Positions 56,408-64,000 of a stretch of DNA of 64,000 nt are shown piece after piece; within the stretch, counting starts at the first letter, position 1, and every line of letters begins with the position of its first letter. Below the pieces are notes generated by a model that was not told the origin of the DNA, searched no databases, and saw only the letters and a list, made by a program, of their open reading frames with translations. The stretch is taken from positions 76,037 through 140,036 of the forward strand of contig JBBROA010000001.1 in the NCBI GenBank assembly GCA_038229875.1. Reading direction: 5' to 3'. The position numbers and the translations under genes were made by a program. This DNA comes from JALYUA01 sp038229875. GTDB taxonomy: Bacteria; Acidobacteriota; Thermoanaerobaculia; UBA5066; Gp7-AA6.

Positions 56408-57477
56408 CGGGTGGCGTTCTCCTGTACGGCGCGAACGGGTACACCGGGCGCCTCATCCTCGAGGCGGCCTCGCGCGCGGGGCTCTCGCCCGTCATCGCGG
56501 GGCGCCGGCGGGAAGCGATCGAGCCGCTCGCAAAAGCGGCCGGTGTCGATTTTCGCGTCTTTTCCCTGGACGACCCGCGCGAGGCGGCGCGGGCACTCGA
56601 GCCGTTCGACGCGCTGCTTCTCGCTGCCGGGCCGTTTTCCCGCACCAGTGCGCCCGCCCTCGAAGCGTGCCTCGCGGCGCGGACTTCGTATCTGGACATC
56701 ACCGGCGAGGTCGCCGTCTTCGAAGCCTTGTTCGCCGCGAGCGAACGGGCGAAGGCCGCCGGGATCGCGATCGTGCCCGGGGTCGGATTCGACGTCGTGC
56801 CCACGGACTGCCTCGCGGCCCTCCTGGCGGCCAGGCTCCCCGGCGCGGACCGGCTGACTCTGGCGTTCCGCGGATTTCGTCCGTCGCGTGGAACCGCGAA
56901 GACCATGCTCGAAGGCGCGGGACGGGGAGGACTCGTCCGGATCGGCGGCGAGCTCGTTTCCGTCCCTTCCGCCTGGAAAACGCGGGAGGTCCCGTTCGCC
57001 GACCGCACGCGGTCCGCCATGACGATTCCGTGGGGCGATCTTTCGACCGCGTGGCGGAGCACGGGGATTCCAAACATCGAAACCTATGCGGCCGCTTCGC
57101 CCGGCGCGATCGCGTCCGCCCGCCGCACCCGCCGGCTGGCACCCCTTCTCTCCTGGACACCCCTTCGCAGGCTCCTCGAAAAATTGATCGAGGCGCGGGT
57201 CTCGGGCCCGACCGGGGATGAGCGCCGGCGCGAGCGCTCACAGATCTGGGGCCGAGTGGACGCTCCGGACGGACGGGCGGTCGAAGGCAGGATCACGACG
57301 CTCGAGGGCTATGCGTTCACGGCGGAGTCCGCGGTCGCATGCGCCCGGCGGGTTCTGGCGGGAGACGCCGGACCGGGCACGTGGACACCGTCGCAGGCGT
57401 TCGGCGCGAGCTTCGTCGAGTCGATCCCCGGCACGGTCTCCGAGGTTCCGTCCAGGACGGAAGGCGGCACCTCGTGA
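56404..57477 (+). CDS. saccharopine dehydrogenase-like / trans-acting enoyl reductase family protein
   Basis: The 357-residue NAD(P)-binding protein starts GGVLLYGANGYTGRLILEAA, a glycine-rich Rossmann motif. ALLLAAGPFSRTSAPALEAC and the segment TSYLDITGEVAVFEAL are hallmarks of the saccharopine-reductase-like family that includes mycobacterial trans-acting enoyl reductases. VPGVGFDVVPTDCLAALLA also fits. Length is typical. The start overlaps the hydrolase stop, so the two may act on the same lipid or acyl substrate. This is inference. Confidence 0.85.
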   Translation: MTGGVLLYGANGYTGRLILEAASRAGLSPVIAGRRREAIEPLAKAAGVDFRVFSLDDPREAARALEPFDALLLAAGPFSRTSAPALEACLAARTSYLDITGEVAVFEALFAASERAKAAGIAIVPGVGFDVVPTDCLAALLAARLPGADRLTLAFRGFRPSRGTAKTMLEGAGRGGLVRIGGELVSVPSAWKTREVPFADRTRSAMTIPWGDLSTAWRSTGIPNIETYAAASPGAIASARRTRRLAPLLSWTPLRRLLEKLIEARVSGPTGDERRRERSQIWGRVDAPDGRAVEGRITTLEGYAFTAESAVACARRVLAGDAGPGTWTPSQAFGASFVESIPGTVSEVPSRTEGGTS

Positions 57478-57505
57478 CGAGTATTCTCAGCGCTTCCGGT
57501 TGAAA

Positions 57506-58639
57506 ATGGATGACCTCGTGCCCGAACCGATGCCTCCGATCGCCGGTGTTCCCACGTCGGTCTCCGCGTTCGTCGGAGAGACCCTGAGGGGACCCGTGAA
57601 CCAGGCGCGCGGGATCTCGAGCTTCGCCGCGTTCGAGAGGGAGTTCGGAGGGCTCGCGCAGAATCGTCCCGTGAGCCACGCGGTCTTTCAATTCTTCCGC
57701 AACGGCGGCGCCCGGGCCCTCGTCGTGCGGATCGCCCGCGCCGACGGGGCGGCGCCGACGCCCGCGGAATTCCTCGGAGATCCGTCTGCGAAAACCGGGC
57801 TGCATGCCCTGGGAGACGCCGACGTGTTCAACTTCCTTTGCCTTCCCGATTCCGACAACCCGGCCGTCCTCTCAGAAGCGCTGGCTTTCTGCCGAGCTCG
57901 CCGCGCATTCCTGATCGTCGACCTTCCGGAGTCGATCGTCACTCCCGCGGGGGCGCAGGCCTGGCTCGCCGCCAACCCGCTCCTGCGCAGTCGCGATGCG
58001 GCCGCGTGGTTCCCGCGCGTTCGCGCGAAAGACCCCGGAACGGGAGCGCCCGGGGTCTTTGCGACGAGCGGCTCCGCCGCCGGGATCTACGCGCGCAACG
58101 ACGCGTCGCGAGGAGTCTGGACGACGCCGGCGGGGGAGCACGCGGCCATCCTCGACGCCACGGGTCCCGTCGTCTCCCTCCGAAACGCGGACACGCAGGC
58201 GCTCCAGTCGCAGGGTCTGAATGCGCTGCGCTCGCTTCCCTCCGGAGCCACGGTCCTCTGGGGCGCTCGCACCCTCGGGGGCGCGGACGCGCCGAATGAC
58301 GAATACAAGTACGTCCCGGTCCGGCGGTTAACGCTCTTTCTCGAGGAGAGCATCTTTCGCGGGACCGCCTGGGCGGTCTTCGAGCCCAATGACGAGCCGC
58401 TCTGGGCGAACGTACGCGCCTCCGTGGGTGCGTTTCTGCACGGCCTTTTCGTCGCGGGCGCCTTCCAGGGATCGACGCCCCGCGAGGCCTGGTTCGTCAA
58501 GTGCGGACGCGAAACGATGACCCGGGACGACATAGACAACGGACGCCTGATCATCGAGATCGGCATCGCGCCCGTGAAGCCAGCCGAATTCGTGATCTTC
58601 CGGATCGGGCAGTTCGGATGCGGCGGAAAAGACTGCTGA
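57506..58639 (+). CDS. solitary phage-type tail sheath protein
   Basis: The 377-residue protein resembles contractile tail sheath proteins. The N-terminal arm and domain read IAGVPTSVSAFVGETLRGPV and YFF-like VSHAVFQFFRNGGARALVVR. The C-terminal sheath core reads FLEESIFRGTAWAVFEPNDE, LWANVRASVGAFLHGLFVAG, FQGSTPREAWFVKCG and IEIGIAPVKPAEFVIFRI. No tube, baseplate, spike or ATPase gene flanks it, so it is either a remnant or an isolated part of an extracellular contractile injection system encoded elsewhere. The start has no strong ribosome site. Confidence 0.85.
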   Translation: MDDLVPEPMPPIAGVPTSVSAFVGETLRGPVNQARGISSFAAFEREFGGLAQNRPVSHAVFQFFRNGGARALVVRIARADGAAPTPAEFLGDPSAKTGLHALGDADVFNFLCLPDSDNPAVLSEALAFCRARRAFLIVDLPESIVTPAGAQAWLAANPLLRSRDAAAWFPRVRAKDPGTGAPGVFATSGSAAGIYARNDASRGVWTTPAGEHAAILDATGPVVSLRNADTQALQSQGLNALRSLPSGATVLWGARTLGGADAPNDEYKYVPVRRLTLFLEESIFRGTAWAVFEPNDEPLWANVRASVGAFLHGLFVAGAFQGSTPREAWFVKCGRETMTRDDIDNGRLIIEIGIAPVKPAEFVIFRIGQFGCGGKDC

Positions 58640-58689
58640 ACGGTCAGGATGCCGGTCCTTCGAATTCCGGCCGTCGTTTCCGTTCGACC

Positions 58690-60279
58690 TCAGCGAGCCA
58701 TCCCGAACAGCGAAGGCGCGGGTATCGTCCCCCGGGCGACTAACGGCGCAGCCCCGCCCGTTTCGCGGCGTTCGAACGCGAGTGCGGGAAGGGAGATTCG
58801 AGTCTTCGCGAGCTTTTCGCTGCCGAGGAATCGCACGATGCTCTCGCGGGTCGTGGCAGCGTTGAGCCCCAGGAACACGTGGGCCGCTCCCTCGACATGG
58901 AGATGCACGCCGTTCGGGAACCCCTGGATCACCTCGTCCGCATTCGATTCGGGGGCATCGCCGTCCAGAGTTCCGCTCACGAAGAGGACGGGCAGGGTGG
59001 ACCGGACCGACTCCCGAAAACCCTCCGGCAGCGGGGCGATGCCCCAGGCACGGCAGACGTTCGCGTCTGCGAAGTCCGTTGCGTCGCCGAGCGCGGCGGA
59101 CGGGCGCTCCCGCTCGATCCGCAGCTCTCTGTCCGCCGAAGCGGCCGAGCTGCACCGCTGCGTGAAGACCGTCGCATTGGGTGCCGACGCGGTGCGCCAG
59201 CCGTCCGCGATCCTGCCGAGCTCGGTAAAGTTACCGTCGTCCATCGTGCGGAAGAACGCGGGTAGGTGCTGGATCGCGCCCCTCGTGGTGAGAAGCGCCC
59301 GGGTGTACCACACGAGGTCGAAGGAGCTCACTGTGACCGTCCGGCGCTCGCCCGCCGTCTCGATGTCGACGTGGGCTGGCCGCTCGGCGAGTCGATCCCG
59401 CACTCGGCGAATCAGTGCGACGAGATCGGGTGTCCGAGATGTCGGCCGGGAGTCGCCCTCCGCGAGTCGCGCGATGCGCTGCAGCTGCTCCTCCGTATCC
59501 GCGGGAGATCGCCGCAGGTGATCGGGCCCGACGACACCCATGAGCGCGGCCCGGTCGAACGACCCGGGGTGCGCTCGGATGGCGGCGAGTGCCAGGTGGG
59601 TGCCGTAGCTGCCCGCGAGAACGCGGAGCTTCGCGGCGCCGAGAGCGAGCCGCAGATCCTCGACGTCCTCGGCGCTCTCCCGTGTGTTGAAAGCGGAGAG
59701 ATCCACGCCCGCTGACCGCCATGCGTCCGCACAGGCGCGAGCGGCGCCTTCGAGCGTCCGCAGCGCCATCGCCCGGTCGACGGGAACGTCCCGGGGGAAT
59801 TGAAGCGACCCCGGGCAGTCCAGGCGCGGAACGGAGGATCCAGTCCCGCGCTGGTCGAGCAGGATCACGTCGCCGAGAGTTCGCAGTTCAAGAAAGAGCT
59901 GGAGCAGGGGAGTCCCAAGGTCCGCGGTGCCCGAGTCGCCCGGACCGCCCGAAAGCCACACGATCGGGGGGCCGGGACGAGCCGCGGTCGTGGAAAGGCG
60001 CACGAAAGCGAGCTCGATCTCCCTCGAAGACGACGAGGCCGAGGAGCGGTTCTCCGGCACCCGGATCCGCCCGAGGTCGGCCTTCAGAATGGGCGGCCCC
60101 CATTGGGACACCAGCGCGATCGGTTCGTATCGGATCTGCGACCGGCTGCGGAGAGCCGGCGCCTCCTCGGCGGGGAGCCACCCGGCCCGGATAAGGACGA
60201 GGACCGCGGCAAGGAGAGAGTGCCGAGCGGCGTACCGGATGACGAGGCGATTCGGCGAGGCGATATCGCGGCAGTCCAT
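58690..60279 (-). CDS. secreted S33-family alpha/beta hydrolase (tripeptidyl/prolyl peptidase-like)
   Basis: The 529-residue protein has an N-terminal hydrophobic export segment (LLAAVLVLIRAGWLPAEE, about residues 22-40). Family motifs are IVWLSGGPGDSGTADL, ILLDQRGTGSSVP and VLAGSYGTHLALAAIRAHPG with the nucleophile Ser. A long helical cap follows, then VLFVSGTLDGDAPESNADEV and the His in VEGAAHVFLG. Length and the C-terminal TAP-like region match secreted tripeptidyl aminopeptidase relatives. It stands alone on the minus strand. Confidence 0.88.
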   Translation of the reverse strand: MDCRDIASPNRLVIRYAARHSLLAAVLVLIRAGWLPAEEAPALRSRSQIRYEPIALVSQWGPPILKADLGRIRVPENRSSASSSSREIELAFVRLSTTAARPGPPIVWLSGGPGDSGTADLGTPLLQLFLELRTLGDVILLDQRGTGSSVPRLDCPGSLQFPRDVPVDRAMALRTLEGAARACADAWRSAGVDLSAFNTRESAEDVEDLRLALGAAKLRVLAGSYGTHLALAAIRAHPGSFDRAALMGVVGPDHLRRSPADTEEQLQRIARLAEGDSRPTSRTPDLVALIRRVRDRLAERPAHVDIETAGERRTVTVSSFDLVWYTRALLTTRGAIQHLPAFFRTMDDGNFTELGRIADGWRTASAPNATVFTQRCSSAASADRELRIERERPSAALGDATDFADANVCRAWGIAPLPEGFRESVRSTLPVLFVSGTLDGDAPESNADEVIQGFPNGVHLHVEGAAHVFLGLNAATTRESIVRFLGSEKLAKTRISLPALAFERRETGGAAPLVARGTIPAPSLFGMAR

Positions 60280-60407
60280 GAGCGGCTCCTTCCGGAGCGC
60301 CCGATCGCCCGAAGCGATCGCGTTGCGCGATAATCAAGATCTGCTTCGAGAGAGGGGAAGTCGTCGGGGAAACCCGGCCGATTTCCGGGATTTTCCCGGG
60401 AGGTTGG

Positions 60408-61088
60408 ATGCGGATCCGGTTCGGCGATTGCGTCCTCGACTCGGACACGCGGGAGCTCCTGCGCTCGAGCGTGCCCGTTCACCTCTCACCCAAAGGGTTC
60501 GAACTTCTCGGTCTGCTGCTCGAGCGGCGGCCGAAGGCGGTGCCGAAGGCGGAGGTGCACGAGCGGCTCTGGCCCGGGACCTTCGTCTCGGACGGAACGC
60601 TGACGAGCCTCGTCGCCGAAGTGCGTGGCGCCATCGGAGACACAGAGGACAGCCGGCTCATTCGAACCGTTCACCGGTTCGGATACGCTTTTTCGGGCGA
60701 CGCGGAGTCTCCAACCGCCAATACCGGGGGGAACCCTCGATTTGCCTACAGGGTCTTCGCCCGACTCGGGCGGGAGATCGCCCTGATAGAAGGGGAGTCG
60801 GTCGTCGGACGCGATCCCGAATCCGCGGTGTTTCTGGACGACGTCAGCGTCTCCCGGCGCCACGCGCGCATCCGCATCACGGGAGACTCCGCGACGATCG
60901 AGGACCTCGAGAGCAAGAATGGGACGTCGGTCGGCGAACGGAGGATTACCGCGCCCTATCCTCTTCGTGACGGCGACGCTTTTCGCGTGGGATCGGTCGA
61001 GATGACGTACCGGCTCTTTCCTCTGTCGGGATCCACTCAGACCGCGCCGCCGGATCGGCGCGCGAGATCGAGGACCGCCAGGCGATAG
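60408..61088 (+). CDS. winged-helix / FHA fusion regulator
   Basis: The 226-residue protein has an OmpR/CadC-type winged helix at residues 1-98 (FELLGLLLERRPKAVPKAEV, LTSLVAEVRGAIGD, RLIRTVHRFGYAF). A forkhead-associated domain follows at about 115-205, with SVVGRDPES, VSVSRRHARIRI and LESKNGTSVGERRI holding the phospho-Thr-binding Arg, Ser and Asn. There is no membrane helix, unlike CadC. It is upstream of a Ser/Thr kinase in the same direction, so a kinase-driven phospho-Thr switch on DNA binding or partner recruitment is a natural hypothesis. Confidence 0.88.
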   Translation: MRIRFGDCVLDSDTRELLRSSVPVHLSPKGFELLGLLLERRPKAVPKAEVHERLWPGTFVSDGTLTSLVAEVRGAIGDTEDSRLIRTVHRFGYAFSGDAESPTANTGGNPRFAYRVFARLGREIALIEGESVVGRDPESAVFLDDVSVSRRHARIRITGDSATIEDLESKNGTSVGERRITAPYPLRDGDAFRVGSVEMTYRLFPLSGSTQTAPPDRRARSRTARR

Positions 61089-61241
61089 CCGCCAGCGTCT
61101 CGGATAGAATTGCAAAGCCCGGTCGTCGACCGCCCGCGGGCGCTTCATCGATAATTCGTCTCAATTAGCCGCATCGCAAGAATTCAAACGCCGGGGGAAT
61201 CCCTCCCGGGATGGCCTTCTGCGAGCTGGCGGGGAGGGGAG

Positions 61242-63821
61242 CTGGGCGTCTCCGCCGGGACCCGCCTCGGGCCGTACGAGATCCTTGACCGTCTCGGGAC
61301 GGGCGGCATGGGCGAGGTCTTTCGCGCCCGCGACACTCGGTTGGGGCGTGACGTGGCCGTCAAGGTTATTCCGGAGGAATTCGCGACCGACCCGGGCCGG
61401 CTGCGCCGTTTCGAGAAGGAAGCGCGCGCGGCGTCGGCGTTGAATCACCCCAACATCGTCACGATTTACGAGATCGGGTCGTCCCAGGCGATCTCCTGGA
61501 TCGCGATGGAGGAGGTCGACGGAAAGACGCTTCGAGACATGCTGATCGCGCGTCCCATGGCTCTGAAGAAGACCCTGGCGATCGCGGCGCAGATCTCGGA
61601 CGGGCTCGCGCGAGCCCATGAGGCAGGCATCGTGCACCGGGACTTGAAGCCAGAGAACGTGATGGTGACGCGGGACGGACTCGTGAAGGTCCTGGATTTC
61701 GGCCTGGCCAAGCACACGAGTACCGGTTCCGGGAGCGACGAGGGCTCGCACCTGCCGACGGAAACGGGAACGAGCCCGGGCCTGATTCTCGGGACGGTCG
61801 GGTATATGTCGCCCGAACAGGCGAGCGGCCAGACGATCGATTTTCGATCGGACCAGTTCGCTCTCGGATCGATCCTCTACGAGATGGCGACGGGCAAGCG
61901 CGCTTTCCAGAAGGGCACCGCGATCGACACGCTCTCGGCGATCCTGCACGAGGAGCCTAAATCGATCGCCGAGGTCAACCCTCAGGTGCCGGCGCCCCTG
62001 CGATGGATCGTCGAGCGATGCCTGGCGAAGGAGCCGCGAGGGCGCTATGCCTCGACCGACGATCTCGCGCGCGATCTGGCGATGTTGCGGGACCGCTTGT
62101 CCGAAACTTCGTCGGGAGCGTCGATTCCTGTGGCCGCTCCGGGGCGGCGCCATCACGTTCCCGCCGGTCTTCTGGCGCTCGGAGCGCTCGCGGTTCTCCT
62201 GGCTGGCTTCTTCGCTGGCCGGCCTGTCTGGAAGGCGCGCCTCGCCTCGCGGCCGACGATCCGGCAGGTCACCTTCCGGCGGAACGGAATTCAGGATGCC
62301 CGATTCGCTCCGGACGGGCAGATCGTGTACGGGGCGTTACCGTCTGAGCAGTCGGAAGGAGACCTGGGAGAGCTCCTCTCGACGCGTCCCGGTGCCTTCG
62401 AGCCCCGGTCCCTGGGCCTCCCCCCGGCGAACATCCTGTCGATTTCGCCTCTGGGCGAGATGGCGATCCTCGTGGGAGGCGCGCCGCGGCAGGGGACGCT
62501 GGCCACGGTGGATCTCGCCGGCGGGGCGCCGCGCGAGCTCCTGGAGAACGTGCGGCGCGCGGCGTGGGCGCCCGATGGAAAGAGCCTCGCCGTCGTTCAC
62601 GCCGTGAAGGGCGTGTACCGCCTCGAGTTTCCGATCGGGAAAGTTCTTTACGAGCCGCCGGGGTGGATCAGTGGCCTCCAGTTCTCTCCAAAAGGGAATC
62701 TCATTGCTTTCTCAGACCACCGCGCACACTGGGTTCCCGGGGCTGGGAGTCCCGGGGAGCTCACGGTGATGGATCTTGCCGGCAAGAGGCGGAAGATTCC
62801 GAACGTTCCGTCCGCGGAGTTCTTGTGGTCGTCCGGCGGAGACGAGATCTGGTTCCCGGAGATCCGGGGGGGCACGACTTCGGTCTGGGCCGTGACGCTC
62901 TCGGGGAAAAAGCGCCTGCTGGCCGCATTTCCCGGCGACTTCGCTCTGCACGACGTGTCCCGGGACGGGCGCCTGCTCTTAGAGCGAATCATCGACGAAT
63001 TCGAGATCCTAGGGCGATCCCCGGGGGATCCGGGCGAACGCAACCTGTCGTGGCTCGATGGGTCGGTTCCTGCGGCCCTCTCCGGTGATGGGAAGACTCT
63101 TCTCTTTTCGGAGACACGGCAGGGGGGTCCGGCCGTCTACAAGCGGAAGACCGACGGCTCACCTGCCGTGAGACTGGGGGAGGGAAGGGCCCTCGACCTG
63201 TCTCCCGACGGGGCGTGGGCTCTGTGCGCTTCCCGCGACGCGGCGGCTCGTCTGGTCCTCTTGCCCACGGGCGCCGGTCAGCCGCGCACGCTGACTCTGC
63301 CGGGGAGTCTGTCTGGCCCCGGGGCGGCCCGCTTCTTCCCGGACGGAAAACGCGTTCTCGCTCGCATCGCCGAGGCTGGCCATCGCGCTCGCCTCTTCAT
63401 ACTGGACATCGAGACCGGCAAGGCGCGCCCGTTTACGCCGGAGGGGATTCCCCTGCAGTCGCAGCTCGCGATCTCACCCGATGGCCGGCGGGTGATTTCG
63501 TCGATGGACGATGAAGAAGGCTTCATCTACGACGTCGAGGGGGGCGCTCCCCAGGCCGTGCCCGGGCTCCCGAAGGGCTTCTACGTCATCGCGTGGTGCT
63601 CCGATGGTCGTTCCGTCTTCGCGCGCACGCGCGGACTTCACCCGCTGAAGCTCTTCCGGCTGGATCTGACGTCGGGGCACATGGAGCCGTGGAAAGAGTT
63701 CTCCGTCTCGGACATCGGAACGGGTCTCATGGAGGTGATCCCGACTCCCGACGGAAAATCCTACGTCTACGGTTACCAGCGCTCGTTCTCGGATCTCTTC
63801 ATCGTGGAAGGGCTAAGGTAG
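61242..63821 (+). CDS. membrane Ser/Thr protein kinase with C-terminal TolB/WD40-like propeller
   Basis: The protein of about 859 residues has a Hanks-type kinase domain, one membrane helix (LLALGALAVLLAGFFAGRPV) and a periplasmic beta-propeller with repeated SPDG/APDG motifs. Kinase motifs are LGTGGMGEVFRA, VAVKVI, HRDLKPENVMV, DFGLAK and GTVGYMSPEQ. The first ATG in frame (61308) is inside the P-loop, so it cannot be the true start. The frame stays open to 61153 without ATG, GTG or TTG. CTG 61242 follows GGGGAGGGGAG and gives LGVSAGTRLGPYEI, aligning with the ATG of the related gene at 63856. This architecture is common in Acidobacteriota. Confidence 0.88.
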   Translation: MGVSAGTRLGPYEILDRLGTGGMGEVFRARDTRLGRDVAVKVIPEEFATDPGRLRRFEKEARAASALNHPNIVTIYEIGSSQAISWIAMEEVDGKTLRDMLIARPMALKKTLAIAAQISDGLARAHEAGIVHRDLKPENVMVTRDGLVKVLDFGLAKHTSTGSGSDEGSHLPTETGTSPGLILGTVGYMSPEQASGQTIDFRSDQFALGSILYEMATGKRAFQKGTAIDTLSAILHEEPKSIAEVNPQVPAPLRWIVERCLAKEPRGRYASTDDLARDLAMLRDRLSETSSGASIPVAAPGRRHHVPAGLLALGALAVLLAGFFAGRPVWKARLASRPTIRQVTFRRNGIQDARFAPDGQIVYGALPSEQSEGDLGELLSTRPGAFEPRSLGLPPANILSISPLGEMAILVGGAPRQGTLATVDLAGGAPRELLENVRRAAWAPDGKSLAVVHAVKGVYRLEFPIGKVLYEPPGWISGLQFSPKGNLIAFSDHRAHWVPGAGSPGELTVMDLAGKRRKIPNVPSAEFLWSSGGDEIWFPEIRGGTTSVWAVTLSGKKRLLAAFPGDFALHDVSRDGRLLLERIIDEFEILGRSPGDPGERNLSWLDGSVPAALSGDGKTLLFSETRQGGPAVYKRKTDGSPAVRLGEGRALDLSPDGAWALCASRDAAARLVLLPTGAGQPRTLTLPGSLSGPGAARFFPDGKRVLARIAEAGHRARLFILDIETGKARPFTPEGIPLQSQLAISPDGRRVISSMDDEEGFIYDVEGGAPQAVPGLPKGFYVIAWCSDGRSVFARTRGLHPLKLFRLDLTSGHMEPWKEFSVSDIGTGLMEVIPTPDGKSYVYGYQRSFSDLFIVEGLR

Positions 63822-63855
63822 CCGACGGTGTCCGGGAATTGTCAAGTGAGGTGAG

Positions 63856-63921
63856 ATGACCGTCAGCGCCGGCACCCGGCTGGGTCCCTATGGTTCTCTC
63901 TCCTCTAGGTGTCGCGGCTAA
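63856..63921 (+). pseudogene. truncated start of a second Ser/Thr kinase gene
   Basis: ATG 63856 encodes MTVSAGTRLGPY, the standard N-terminus of the kinase family seen just upstream, with GAGGTGAG ahead of it. After Tyr12 the kinase sequence is lost and the frame ends at TAA 63919-63921. The break coincides with the arrival of the transposase gene end on the other strand. The rest of the kinase may lie beyond the window on the far side of the insertion. Confidence 0.75.
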
Positions 63922-64000
63922 GGAGGTTGTTCACCCTTGACGCGGGTGGTTTATCACCGAGTGCGGAGTGTCGACGATGGAAATTGTAGTAGTGAAGCCA
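63905..64000 (-). mobile_element. C-terminal end of an IS481-type transposase (partial element)
   Basis: The minus strand is open from the right edge to TAG at 63905-63907 and encodes 31 residues including WLHYYNFHRRHSALGDKPP followed by SRVNNLLSRDT. This is the conserved C-terminus of rve/IS481-like (DDE) transposases, where the YYN-x2-R-x2-HSALG-x-PP pattern is diagnostic. Only the 3' end of the gene and presumably one element end are in the window. The inverted terminal repeat should lie near 63892-63904 and was not identified by eye. Confidence 0.8.

Noticed and set aside
57506..58639. Type VI secretion sheath (TssB/TssC) or prophage
   Set aside because: It is one protein with phage-type sheath features, with no TssB/TssC pair and no other phage or T6SS genes nearby.
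1..64000. tRNA, rRNA or tmRNA genes
   Set aside because: I saw no stretch with the conserved tRNA T-loop or rRNA motifs in the intergenic regions; a tRNAscan or Infernal run would settle this.

Overview
The window is very GC-rich and densely packed. Neighbouring genes repeatedly share a 4-base ATGA or GTGA stop/start overlap. The lipid A-Kdo-heptose genes (lpxK, an LpxL-type acyltransferase, waaA, two family-9 heptosyltransferases, split rfaE1/rfaE2) show a diderm, LPS-bearing bacterium. The Ser/Thr kinase with a C-terminal beta-propeller, the PilMNO-type secretion operon and the general gene mix resemble Acidobacteriota. This placement is an inference from content only. I saw no rRNA, tRNA or CRISPR array, and no gene-free stretch longer than 300 bases.

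Layout. 0-4 kb: tail of a Lys/Ser-rich protein, galU, an XdhC-family gene and a secreted Asp-box propeller. 4-12 kb (minus): pilB-pilT-pilC-pilS-pilR plus a DUF192 lipoprotein, i.e. type IV pilus motors and their sigma54 two-component regulator. 12-20.6 kb: LPS core and lipid A genes with an HNH endonuclease between two blocks. 20.9-32.9 kb (plus): an ECF sigma/anti-sigma pair, then a type II secretion/type IV pilus hybrid operon (GspF, GspE, PilM/N/O/P-like, a TPR-secretin-cohesin protein and three pseudopilins). 33-37.7 kb: M16 peptidase, dUTPase, methyltransferase, MBL hydrolase, purS, purQ.

37.7-51.1 kb is an accessory block lying between purSQ and purL. It holds two adjacent, apparently undescribed peptide systems. 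(i) A six-gene minus-strand operon encodes a membrane-tethered thioredoxin-fold protein, a membrane-tethered C39 peptidase, a 100-residue precursor carrying both a Sec signal peptide and a double-glycine cleavage motif before a Gly/Ala-rich two-Cys core, an ABC ATPase, a large permease and a Yip1-like membrane protein. (ii) A HlyD-type adaptor, PrsK-like kinase and PrsR-like sigma54 activator precede a gene with a near-consensus -24/-12 promoter. That gene encodes 25 tandem TARAQ-type pentads. It faces an operon of STAS protein, GAF-HlyD fusion and PqqD-like/M50 protease/HlyD fusion. The model that these peptides are processed and exported by the neighbouring machines is inference.

51.2-64 kb: purL, truA with a long Pro/Arg tail, two BON lipoproteins, hydrolases, a solitary phage-type tail-sheath protein, a winged-helix/FHA protein and a Ser/Thr kinase with an apparent CTG start. 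At the right edge a second kinase start is cut off next to the C-terminus of an IS481-type transposase. Short tandem repeats at several gene junctions have contributed start regions, leader peptides and stop codons to genes.
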